Below are positions 42,398 to 49,580 of a stretch of DNA of 64,000 bases, one piece after another. Below the pieces are notes generated by a model that saw only the letters and a list, made by a program, of their open reading frames with translations, did not search any database and was not told the origin of the DNA. Position 1 is the first letter of the stretch. Every line of letters starts with the position of its first letter. The position numbers and the translations under genes were made by a program. Location: positions 62,001 through 126,000 of the forward strand of contig NZ_JANLCJ010000004.1 in the NCBI RefSeq assembly GCF_024979295.1, written 5' to 3'. Source of the DNA: Herbiconiux daphne. Its GTDB lineage: Bacteria > Actinomycetota > Actinomycetes > Actinomycetales > Microbacteriaceae.

Positions 42398-43363
42398 CTA
42401 GGCATCCTCTCGAAGGGAACGGCCGGTGAGGGTGAGGAACACGTCGTCGAGAGTGGGACGGCGCACCTCGATCGACTCGAGCGCGATGCCCGCGCTGTCG
42501 AGTGCCCGGATGAGGCCGGGGATCTCATGGCCGGCTCCGCGCACGCGGGCACTCACGCTCGTGGTGTCGGTGTCGACCTCCGTGTCGGCGATGCGATCGA
42601 GCAACTCGGCGGCGGCGCGGGCCTGCGCCGCGTCGGTGACCACGAGCTCGACCAGGTCTCCCGAGATCTGCCGCTTGAGCGCATCCGGGGTGTCGCTGGC
42701 CACGATCACCCCGTGGTCGATCACGAGGATGCGGTCGCAGAGTGCGTCGGCCTCGTCGAGGTAGTGGGTGGTGAGGAAGATGGTGGCGCCGCGCTTGGTG
42801 CGCAGGTCGGAGATGTGGGTCCAGAGGTTGGCGCGCGCCTGGGGGTCGAGGCCCGTGGTCGGTTCGTCGAGGAACACCAGGGTCGGGTCGTGCACGAGAC
42901 CCATGGCGATGTCGAGGCGCCGGCGCTGGCCGCCCGACATGGCGCGGGGCTCGCGGTTCCAGAGCCCCTCGAGGTCGAGCTGGTCGAACAGCTCGCGACC
43001 GCGGGTCTCGGCCTGCTTCTGGCTGATGCCGTAGAGCATGCCGTGATCCATGATCTCTTCGCCCGCCCGCGCCTCGGGCGAGGTGGAACCGCTCTGCGAC
43101 ACGTAGCCGATGCTGCGGCGCACCTCCTGCGACTGCGTCGCGACGTCGAAGCCGGCGACCGTGGCGGTGCCCGCCGTGGGCTTCAGGAGTGTCGTGAGCA
43201 TGCGGAGCGTGGTGGTCTTGCCCGCGCCGTTCGGCCCGAGGAACCCCACGATCTCACCCTCGGCCACGTCGATGTCGACGCCGGCGACGGCCTTCACCTG
43301 TTCTTTCTGTCTGCCCCGGACGCGCCCCTCGAAGGTGCGCGCGAGGCCCCGCGCGTGAATCAA
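42398..43363 (-). CDS. ABC transporter ATP-binding protein, DrrA-like
   Basis: A 321-residue ATPase: Walker A GPNGAGKTTTLRMLTTLL, signature MSGGQRRRLDIAMGL, Walker B LVFLDEPTTGLDPQ, and the DrrA-type C-terminal domain ending RRPTLDDVFLTLTGRSLRED. I start it at the TTG at 43363 because AAAGGAG lies 5 bases upstream; the open frame continues further but runs through the promoter. It operates with the DrrB-like permease. A PadR repressor is divergent. Confidence 0.92.
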   Translation of the reverse strand: MIHARGLARTFEGRVRGRQKEQVKAVAGVDIDVAEGEIVGFLGPNGAGKTTTLRMLTTLLKPTAGTATVAGFDVATQSQEVRRSIGYVSQSGSTSPEARAGEEIMDHGMLYGISQKQAETRGRELFDQLDLEGLWNREPRAMSGGQRRRLDIAMGLVHDPTLVFLDEPTTGLDPQARANLWTHISDLRTKRGATIFLTTHYLDEADALCDRILVIDHGVIVASDTPDALKRQISGDLVELVVTDAAQARAAAELLDRIADTEVDTDTTSVSARVRGAGHEIPGLIRALDSAGIALESIEVRRPTLDDVFLTLTGRSLREDA

Positions 43364-43384
43364 ACCGTCTCCTTTGTCGCACCC

Positions 43385-43414
43385 ATTATTCAAACTTGAA
43401 CAGAAGTCTGTCAA
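43385..43414 (-). promoter_or_regulatory. Promoter of the DrrAB-like operon with internal dyads
   Basis: TTGACA (43409-43414) and AATAAT (43385-43390) on the minus strand, 18 bases apart, near consensus. The spacer holds TTCAA-AC-TTGAA (43389-43400), and a larger imperfect dyad CTTGAACAGA / TCTGTCAAG spans 43395-43415. A PadR dimer bound here would block the promoter. Confidence 0.7.
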
Positions 43415-43442
43415 GGGCGTTCTGCGGGTCGATGCGCGCTCA

Positions 43443-43448
43443 TATACT
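43443..43448 (+). promoter_or_regulatory. -10 box TATACT, leaderless start of the PadR gene
   Basis: TATACT ends 6 bases before the ATG at 43455 and there is no ribosome site between them, so the mRNA would start at the ATG. Confidence 0.6.
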
Positions 43449-43454
43449 CGGGCC

Positions 43455-44111
43455 ATGGCCTCGCTCACGACTCGCGCCCTGCTGCTCGGTGTGGTGAGCC
43501 TGTTCGAGCCCGCGAACGGCTATCAGCTGCGGCGCGAACTGCTCAGCTGGGGCGTGGAGTACTGGGCCCACATCAAGCCCGGCTCGATCTATTCGATGCT
43601 CACCACGTTCGCCCGGCAGGGGTTCATCGAGCGGCACGACCTGCCCGAGGGCGACCGCACCGTGGCGGTCTACACGATGGCGGATGCCGGCCGCGACGAG
43701 CTGCGCCGACTGCTGCGCGAAGCCGCCGTGACCGTCAACGCCATGGACCCGTCGGGCTTTCGGGTGGCGCTCAGCCTGGCTCCCCTGGTCGACCGGCACG
43801 ACATGGTGGCGGCTTTGCGCGAACGCGAGGTCAATGCGGCGCGCATCAGCGCCGACCTGCTCGACAAGATCGCGGTGGTGGCGCGTGGGATGGCGCCACC
43901 GCACGTGTCGCACAGCCTCGAGCTCGAGCTGAGGCTGGTCGAGACCGAACGCGCCTGGCTCGCCGACTACCTGGCCGCCATCGAGGCCGGAGGGCTCACC
44001 TTCGCGGGCGAGGCCGAACCCGCCTGGTCACCGCCCGACGACGACGCCGGCTGGCAGATGGTGCGGGAGTCGCAGCGCTACCGCGAGCAGATCGACGCCG
44101 AGAAGGGCTGA
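43455..44111 (+). CDS. PadR family transcriptional regulator
   Basis: A 218-residue regulator with the N-terminal winged helix TTRALLLGVVSLFEPANGYQLRRELLSWGVEYWAHIKPGSIYSMLTTFARQGFIE and a helical C-terminal dimerisation domain of the Vir_act type. It most likely represses the divergent DrrAB-like exporter and is released by the exported drug-like compound, as described for LmrR and related proteins. It converges on murB with a 10-base gap. Confidence 0.9.
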   Translation: MASLTTRALLLGVVSLFEPANGYQLRRELLSWGVEYWAHIKPGSIYSMLTTFARQGFIERHDLPEGDRTVAVYTMADAGRDELRRLLREAAVTVNAMDPSGFRVALSLAPLVDRHDMVAALREREVNAARISADLLDKIAVVARGMAPPHVSHSLELELRLVETERAWLADYLAAIEAGGLTFAGEAEPAWSPPDDDAGWQMVRESQRYREQIDAEKG

Positions 44112-44121
44112 GGGCGGGGCC

Positions 44122-45360
44122 TCAGAGCTCGTGGCCGAGGAACACCGGTTCGGGCTGCAGCAGCACTCCGAACTCGGCGAGCACGCGGCCCTGCACGAAA
44201 CGGGCCAGCTCGGCGACATCCGCGGCTCGTCCGCCGCCGCCGGCACCCGCCGTGTTGACGATGGCGAGGGTGTGCTTGCTCGAGATGGCCGCGGTCGAGC
44301 CGGGCAGCGAGAAGCCACGGCGCACGCCGGCGTTCTCGATCAACCACGCGGCGCTCAACTTGACGTGGTATTCCGCGGGCAGCGGCCCGGCGCTGCGATC
44401 GCCGTCGAGGGCGATCTCCATGCCGTCGCCGCCGTCGAGGCCGAGCCCCAGCGAGGCACCGAGCCCCGGCGAGGCACCGAGCCCGGCCGCCTCCTCGAGG
44501 GGCGTGACGACGTCCGGCTCCTCGGGCTCGACCTGCCAGCGCGGTGCGGTCGACGGCAGCGTGCGGGCGAAATGCTCGGTGACGATGGGGTTGGTGAAGA
44601 ACGAGCCCGCGCTCACCGAATCGGGGTCGGCGGCATCCAGCACCATGCCCTTGCCCGACCGCAGCGCCAGCACGGCCCGACGCACGTCGCCGAGCGGCAG
44701 CCGGTCGCCGACCTCGACGCCGAGCGCCGTCGCGAGCTGGCCGTAGGCGATGGGCCGGCTGAGCGCCACCGTCGGGTTGCCGCGGGTGAGGCCCTCGCCC
44801 CAGGCGTCGTGCAGCTCGAAGGTGACCGAGAGCACCACGCCGCGGAGTCCGCGCTTGAAGACGCTCGAGCGATACGAGAGCTCGAGCTCGTCGCGCTGCA
44901 GCCGGCGCACCTCGCCGGCGTCGTGGTCGAGGAAGTCGAGCGACACGATCGAGTCGGCGACCTCCTGGCCGTAGGCGCCGATGTTCTGAATGGGCGCCGC
45001 GCCGACCGAACCGGGGATGCCCGAGAGCGCCTCGAGGCCGCTCCAGCCGTTCTGCACGGTGTGGGCGACGAGGTCGTCCCAGGGCTCGCCCGCCTGCACG
45101 CGCAGGCGCACGGTGCCCACCTTCGACATGACGGGGGCGACGCCGCGGGTCGCGACCCGCACGACGACGCCTTCGAAACCCTCGTCGGCGATCACGACGT
45201 TCGAGCCGCCGCCGAGAACGAACCAGTCGTCGTCATCCGCCCAGGCCCCGCGCGCGAGGTCGAGCAGTTCGGGCTCGGTGGTCGCGGTCACCAGGCGCGC
45301 CGCCGGGCCACCGACCTGAAGAGTCGTCAGGCCCGCGAGCGGGGCGTCGAACCCGGTCAT
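44122..45360 (-). CDS. murB: UDP-N-acetylmuramate dehydrogenase MurB
   Basis: A 412-residue flavoenzyme that reduces UDP-GlcNAc-enolpyruvate to UDP-MurNAc, in cytoplasmic peptidoglycan synthesis. FAD-binding blocks are LGGGSNVVIADEGFEGVVVR and LEALSGIPGSVGAAPIQNIGAYGQEV; SAGSFFTNP carries the catalytic serine, and SAAWLIENAGVRRGF is the C-terminal substrate domain. It is longer than most MurB: about residues 282-322 hold an extra stretch with repeated LGASPG/LGASLG units encoded by 18-base tandem repeats (44441-44476). Its ATG overlaps the upstream MaoC gene by 4 bases. Confidence 0.95.
   Translation of the reverse strand: MTGFDAPLAGLTTLQVGGPAARLVTATTEPELLDLARGAWADDDDWFVLGGGSNVVIADEGFEGVVVRVATRGVAPVMSKVGTVRLRVQAGEPWDDLVAHTVQNGWSGLEALSGIPGSVGAAPIQNIGAYGQEVADSIVSLDFLDHDAGEVRRLQRDELELSYRSSVFKRGLRGVVLSVTFELHDAWGEGLTRGNPTVALSRPIAYGQLATALGVEVGDRLPLGDVRRAVLALRSGKGMVLDAADPDSVSAGSFFTNPIVTEHFARTLPSTAPRWQVEPEEPDVVTPLEEAAGLGASPGLGASLGLGLDGGDGMEIALDGDRSAGPLPAEYHVKLSAAWLIENAGVRRGFSLPGSTAAISSKHTLAIVNTAGAGGGGRAADVAELARFVQGRVLAEFGVLLQPEPVFLGHEL
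44441..44476. repeat. murB: 18-base tandem repeat inside murB
   Basis: Two units that differ at one base (CCGAGCCCCAGCGAGGCA and CCGAGCCCCGGCGAGGCA), followed by a partial third. They encode in-frame Gly/Ala/Ser/Leu repeats in a part of MurB that is not conserved. Confidence 0.8.
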
Positions 45361-45782
45361 GGCAGCGTGACGCGCACCTGCGCTTTGCCCAGCACCGTCT
45401 CGCCGTCGACGGTGGTGGTGAGGTCGATGCGGGCGGTGCCGGCCTCGTCGTCGAGCTGGCCGATCTTGGCGACGACCGTGAGATGCACGCCGTCGACCGG
45501 GTCGACCACGACCGGGCGGGTGAACCGCACCTGGTAGGCGCCGACGAGCGTCGGGTCGCCGAGCCAGTCGACCACCGGCTGGATGGAGAGGCCCATCGTG
45601 AGCATGCCGTGGGCGAGCACGCCGGGCAGGCCCACCTCGGCGGCGATGTCGTCGCGGTAGTGGATGGCGTTGAAGTCACCGGATGCGCCGGCGTAGCGCA
45701 CCAGGGAATCGCGCGTCAGCGTGTACTCGGCCTGGGCCACCACGTCGCCGACACCGTATTCGTGCACGATCACCTCGCTCAT
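45357..45782 (-). CDS. MaoC/HadB-like (R)-hydratase/dehydratase
   Basis: A 141-residue hot-dog protein with the catalytic pair D36 and H41 in YAGASGDFNAIHYRDDIAAEVGLPGVLAHGML. With the upstream gene it should form a heterodimeric 3-hydroxyacyl thioester dehydratase, like mycobacterial HadAB. The organism presumably uses it in fatty-acid or modified acyl synthesis. It overlaps both neighbours by 4 bases (ATGA), so hadA-like, hadB-like and murB are translated together. Confidence 0.88.
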   Translation of the reverse strand: MSEVIVHEYGVGDVVAQAEYTLTRDSLVRYAGASGDFNAIHYRDDIAAEVGLPGVLAHGMLTMGLSIQPVVDWLGDPTLVGAYQVRFTRPVVVDPVDGVHLTVVAKIGQLDDEAGTARIDLTTTVDGETVLGKAQVRVTLP

Positions 45783-46225
45783 GCGTCACCCCGCACGACG
45801 AGGGTGGAGACGGCGGTGACGACGTGCTCGCCCGCCGCGTCTTCGATCACCGATTCGGCCACCACCATGGCGTTGCCGCCGAGCGTCTTCACGCTGGCGA
45901 TGGTCAGCTGTGCGGTGAGTTCGTCGCCGGCGACGATGGGGCGGGTGTAGTCGAACCGCTGTTCGCCGTGCACGACGTGGGTGAGCTCGATGCCGGCGTC
46001 TTCCTCGGCCAGCAGCTGGGCGAACGTGAGCTCCTGCACCACGATCGGAAAGGTGGGAGGGGCGACGACGTCGGCGAAGCCGGCCTCGCGGGCCGCCTCG
46101 ACGCTGAAGTTCACCAGGCTCGACGAGAACACGGCACGAGAGAACTCGCGTACCTTCTCGCGGCCCACCACGTAGGGACTCGTCTTCTCGAACTCGCGCG
46201 AGATCAGGTCTGGATTCACTGCCAC
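45779..46225 (-). CDS. MaoC-type dehydratase N-terminal (HadA-like) subunit
   Basis: A 148-residue hot-dog protein of the FAS1 dehydratase-region type, opening NPDLISREFEKTSPYVVGREKVREFS. It lacks the D...H motif of the partner and would act as the substrate-binding subunit. In mycobacteria the homologous genes stand next to tRNA-Trp-secE; here they are about 13 kb away, suggesting later insertions. The GTG at 46225 lies 6 bases after TAGACT on the minus strand, consistent with a leaderless mRNA. Confidence 0.85.
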   Translation of the reverse strand: MAVNPDLISREFEKTSPYVVGREKVREFSRAVFSSSLVNFSVEAAREAGFADVVAPPTFPIVVQELTFAQLLAEEDAGIELTHVVHGEQRFDYTRPIVAGDELTAQLTIASVKTLGGNAMVVAESVIEDAAGEHVVTAVSTLVVRGDA

Positions 46226-46231
46226 GGCTCC

Positions 46232-46237
46232 AGTCTA
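46232..46237 (-). promoter_or_regulatory. -10 box TAGACT, leaderless start of the hadA-like gene
   Basis: TAGACT (minus strand) ends 6 bases before the GTG. The divergent phosphatase gene 63 bases away has the same arrangement. Confidence 0.55.
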
Positions 46238-46276
46238 CGGAGAACGGCTGCCGCGGCATCCGCTCGGCACATGCCC

Positions 46277-46282
46277 TAAAGT
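46277..46282 (+). promoter_or_regulatory. -10 box TAAAGT, leaderless start of the phosphatase gene
   Basis: TAAAGT ends 6 bases before the GTG at 46289; only CGGAGC lies between. Confidence 0.55.
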
Positions 46283-46288
46283 CGGAGC

Positions 46289-47227
46289 GTGCGACTCGGC
46301 GTTCTCGATGTGGGATCCAACACTGTTCATCTGCTGGTCGTCGACGCGCATCCGGGGGCGCGGCCGGTGCCGCAGGCGTCGCACAAGTCGGTGCTGCGGC
46401 TGATGCGCTATCTCGAGCCCGACGGCAGCATCAGCGAGGCCGGAGTGGCCGCGATCATCGGCGCCATCTCGGCGGCGATGGCGGTGGCGCGGCGCGAGAA
46501 GATCGACGAGCTGCTGCCGATGGCGACGTCGGCGCTGCGCGAGGCGGCGAACGGCGACGAGGTGCTGGCGCGGGTCGAGGAGTCGACCGGCGTGGCGCTG
46601 CGGGTGCTGACGGGTGAACACGAGGGGCGGCTGACGTTCCTCGCCATTCGGCGGTGGTATGGGTGGTCGTCGGGCAACATTCTGCTGTTCGACATCGGCG
46701 GCGGGTCGCTCGAGATCGCGGCGGGGTCGGACGAGTTCCCCGAGGTGGCGGTGTCGGTGCCGCTCGGGGCGGGCCGCACGACGGTGCAGTTCTTTCCCGA
46801 TGACCCGCCGACGCCCGAGCAGATGCTCGAGCTGCGGGCGCACTCGCGGCGGGTGCTGCGGGCGGATGCGCTGCCGCTGTTCGCGTCGATGCCGCCGTTT
46901 CAGCACGTGGTGGGGTCGTCGAAGACCATCCGGTCGCTCGCGCGGCTGGCGGGGTCGTCGGTGCCGAACCCGTCGGGCACGGGGGAGGACAAGGTGACGC
47001 TGCGGCGTGCGGAGCTCAAGGACTGGATTCCGCGGCTCGGGCAGTTGCCGGCCGAGGCGCGGCAGGCGTTGCCGGGCATCACGCCCGATCGCACGTTTCA
47101 GATCGTGGCGGGGGCGGTGGTGCTGCACTCGGTGATGAAGCTCTACGACGTCGAGGAGCTCGAGGTGTCGCCGTGGGCGCTGCGGGAGGGCATGCTGCTG
47201 CGGTACCTCGACGGGCTCACGGAGTAG
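46289..47227 (+). CDS. Ppx/GppA family phosphatase
   Basis: A 312-residue actin-like ATPase-fold phosphatase. Phosphate-binding motifs are VLDVGSNTVHLLVVD at residues 3-17, MATSALREA, and LFDIGGGSLEIA. At about 310 residues it belongs to the short actinobacterial type (like Mtb Ppx1), acting on exopolyphosphate or pppGpp; the choice cannot be made by reading. It therefore touches stringent response or phosphate storage. It stands alone, divergent from the hadA-like gene. Confidence 0.9.
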   Translation: MRLGVLDVGSNTVHLLVVDAHPGARPVPQASHKSVLRLMRYLEPDGSISEAGVAAIIGAISAAMAVARREKIDELLPMATSALREAANGDEVLARVEESTGVALRVLTGEHEGRLTFLAIRRWYGWSSGNILLFDIGGGSLEIAAGSDEFPEVAVSVPLGAGRTTVQFFPDDPPTPEQMLELRAHSRRVLRADALPLFASMPPFQHVVGSSKTIRSLARLAGSSVPNPSGTGEDKVTLRRAELKDWIPRLGQLPAEARQALPGITPDRTFQIVAGAVVLHSVMKLYDVEELEVSPWALREGMLLRYLDGLTE

Positions 47228-47317
47228 CGGCGCGCGCGCCTCGAGAAGTCACTTCTCGGTCCAAAATGGCCGGGTCACGCACAGATTTCGACTTCTCGGC
47301 GGGGTGCGGGGCACCCG

Positions 47318-48139
47318 CTAGCGCGTGACCGCCCAGAGGGCGACGGCGCTGGCGGCCGCGACGTTGAGCGAGTCGATGCCGTGCAGCATCGGGATCTGCA
47401 CCACCGTGTCGGCGGCCGCGATCGCCTCGGGCGTGAGGCCCTCACCCTCGGCCCCGAGCACGAGGGCGACCCGCTCGGGAACGCGGGCCTCGAAGTCGCG
47501 CAGGCTGACGGCATCCGGAGTCAGGGCGAGCGCAGCGATGTGGAATCCCTCGTCGTGCAGCAAGGGTTCGAGCTCGTCCCATTCGCCGACGCGGGTCCAC
47601 GGCACCTGCAGCACGGTGCCCATGCTGACCCGGATGGCGCGGCGGTAGAACGGGTCGGAGCACCGCGGGGTGACGAGCACCGCATCGGCACCGATCGCGC
47701 CCGCCGAGCGGAAGATCGCGCCGACGTTGGTGGGGTCGACGACGTTCTCGATCACGACGACGCGCCGCGCCCCGGCGAGCAGTGCTCGCGCGTCGGGCAG
47801 GGGTGGGCGGGTCATCGAGGCGATCAGTCCGCGGTGCAGGAGGTAGCCCGTCAGCTCGGCGAGCAGCTCACCGGGCCCGACGAAGACCGGCACATCGCCG
47901 TGCCCGGCCGCGCCGAGTGCTGCGACGGCCTCGACTTCACTCGTGCCGAGCGCGAGCACCGATCGCGGAACATGCCCGGCCCGCAACGCCCGCTCGAGCA
48001 CGAGCAGTGACTCCGCGACGTAGAGCCCGTTCTCGCGGCCGGGCTCCGACCGCCGAGCGTTCTTCAGTGCGACATCCGTCGCGTGGGCGTAATCGGTCAG
48101 GCGCGGGTCATCCAGCGCGGTGACACGGATGACGGGCAT
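47318..48139 (-). CDS. TrmH/SpoU family RNA 2'-O-methyltransferase
   Basis: A 273-residue SPOUT enzyme. All three family motifs are present: NVGAIFRSAGAIGADAVLV (motif 1), LVLGAEGEGLTPEA (motif 2) and QIPMLHGIDSLNVAAASAVAL (motif 3), the knotted SAM site. An N-terminal substrate domain of about 110 residues resembles L30e-like rRNA-binding domains, so rRNA or tRNA ribose methylation is likely. TAGAAT lies 8 bases before the ATG on the minus strand (48148-48153), a possible leaderless promoter. Confidence 0.92.
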   Translation of the reverse strand: MPVIRVTALDDPRLTDYAHATDVALKNARRSEPGRENGLYVAESLLVLERALRAGHVPRSVLALGTSEVEAVAALGAAGHGDVPVFVGPGELLAELTGYLLHRGLIASMTRPPLPDARALLAGARRVVVIENVVDPTNVGAIFRSAGAIGADAVLVTPRCSDPFYRRAIRVSMGTVLQVPWTRVGEWDELEPLLHDEGFHIAALALTPDAVSLRDFEARVPERVALVLGAEGEGLTPEAIAAADTVVQIPMLHGIDSLNVAAASAVALWAVTR

Positions 48140-48189
48140 GGCACCCGATTCTAGGCGTGGCCGGTGCCGTCGGTCGGCGGGAGCCCGGG

Positions 48190-48711
48190 TCAGAGGCGGA
48201 TGACCGATGCGACCCGCTCGGGCTCCCGAAGCCCGCGGCGGGCCGCCGCACGGCGGGCGAGGAGGTGGATGGCGGTGGCGAGGGCCCAGCCGAAGCAGGC
48301 GCCGGTGACGTTCGTGATGATGTCGTTGATGTCGGCGGTGCGACCGACGTCGGAGACGTATTGGGTGACCTCGATGATCAGCGAGAGCGCGAGGGCGCCG
48401 AGCAGCACCGTGCGGAAGCGCACTGCGGCGAGCGCCAGCAGCAGTCCGAGCGGCACGAAGACGAACACGTTGAGCACCGCGTCGACCGCGGAGCCGGGGC
48501 CGTCGACGACGAGGGGGGTGAGATAGAGGCGCACGCCGAGGCCGGTTCCGGGGCGCAGCGTCATGAACAGCACGGCCGCCAGCCAGATCAGGGCGAGGGC
48601 GGCGATGCGACCGCGGTGCGCGGGCGACGGCTCGAACGCGCAGATGACGCCGACGAGGGCGAGGGCCGCGAGCAGGGCGGCGAAGGCGGCGTTCAGGGCG
48701 AGGGTCAGCAT
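48190..48711 (-). CDS. VanZ-like membrane protein
   Basis: A 173-residue protein with four or five hydrophobic segments. VLNVFVFVPLGLLLAL followed by SLIIEVTQYVSDVGRTADINDIITNVTGACFGWA is the VanZ signature; VanZ itself gives low-level teicoplanin resistance, but most relatives are of unknown role at the membrane. I start it at the ATG at 48711, where the first helix begins; the open frame runs 44 codons further without family sequence. It is divergent from the regulator at 48858. Confidence 0.8.
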   Translation of the reverse strand: MLTLALNAAFAALLAALALVGVICAFEPSPAHRGRIAALALIWLAAVLFMTLRPGTGLGVRLYLTPLVVDGPGSAVDAVLNVFVFVPLGLLLALAAVRFRTVLLGALALSLIIEVTQYVSDVGRTADINDIITNVTGACFGWALATAIHLLARRAAARRGLREPERVASVIRL

Positions 48712-48857
48712 GGTCGCATCAGCCTGGCAGGCGCCCCACGATGCTGGCTGGGGCTTTGCCATGACCTTCCGGTGAGGCGACTCGATCGACAGGTGTTCGC
48801 AAATATCAAACACTGCGGCACAATTGTCTTCACTGACCACCACTCCGGGAGGCGCGC

Positions 48858-49466
48858 GTGACCACGAAGACCACCGATCGATCGCACGACCTCACCGACG
48901 ACATCGATGTCGTGGGCCAGCGCATCCGCTCCTTCCGCGAGGAGAAGGGGATGTCGCTGCGCAAGCTCGCGGAGCAGAGCGATCTCTCGGTCGGCTTCCT
49001 GTCGCAGGTCGAACGCGGCCTCAGCTCGATCGCCCTGTCGAGCCTGCGGGCCGTCGCCGCCGCGCTCGGCCGCCCGATGGCCGACTTCTTCGCCCAGCCG
49101 AACAGCCCCGAGAAGGAGCCCGAGGGCGTGGTCTTCACGCTCAACCGCGCGGCTGAGCACACCGAACGCGTGGTGTCGGGCGGCCGGCACTACGAGATGC
49201 TGAGCGCACGCGTGCCCGGCCTCGTGCTCGAGCCCATGCTCGTCTACATCGAGCCCGGCGGCGTCAAGGAGGAGGCGTCGTCGCACGCCGGCGAGGAGTT
49301 CGCCTACGTCATCCAGGGCGAGCTCTCCTACGAGGTGGCCGGCGTCACCCATCGCCTGGGCGTCGGCGACAGCCTGCATCTGCGCTCGAACACGCCTCAC
49401 TCTCTGCACAACGACACCGACGAGCTCACCGTCGTGGTGTCGGTGGTCACGCCCCGCCTGTTCTGA
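48858..49466 (+). CDS. XRE-cupin transcriptional regulator of the catabolic operon
   Basis: A 202-residue regulator. The helix-turn-helix is GQRIRSFREEKGMSLRKLAEQSDLSVGFLSQVERGLSSIALSSLRAVAAALG, followed by a cupin domain (EPGGVKEEASSHAGEEFAYVIQGELSYEVAGVTHRLGVGDSLHLRSNTPH) that would bind the effector or a metal. The layout matches PuuR-like regulators of amine, amide and amino-acid catabolism. GGGAGG precedes the GTG. It lies 114 bases upstream of the transport/hydrolase operon on the same strand; the palindrome between is its likely target. Confidence 0.9.
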   Translation: MTTKTTDRSHDLTDDIDVVGQRIRSFREEKGMSLRKLAEQSDLSVGFLSQVERGLSSIALSSLRAVAAALGRPMADFFAQPNSPEKEPEGVVFTLNRAAEHTERVVSGGRHYEMLSARVPGLVLEPMLVYIEPGGVKEEASSHAGEEFAYVIQGELSYEVAGVTHRLGVGDSLHLRSNTPHSLHNDTDELTVVVSVVTPRLF

Positions 49467-49481
49467 TCTGCGCGGGCCTCA

Positions 49482-49501
49482 ATTTAACGATCATGTTAAA
49501 T
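49482..49501. promoter_or_regulatory. Operator-like palindrome ATTTAAC-GATCAT-GTTAAAT
   Basis: Seven-base arms fully complementary around a 6-base centre, starkly AT-rich in a GC-rich setting, 80 bases before the first operon gene and just after the XRE-cupin gene. Probable site for that regulator at the operon promoter. Confidence 0.75.
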
Positions 49502-49580
49502 GAGAGCGCCAAGGGCGTTTAGTGGGATAAAACAGTATCCACAGAGGCCTATTCGTGCACCAGGACACAGTGGAGGACCC

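Noticed and set aside
47240-47256. Palindrome CGAGAAGT-C-ACTTCTCG as a terminator
   Set aside because: It is perfect, but as a hairpin has a small loop and no U-run; it may be a chance dyad or protein site between convergent genes.
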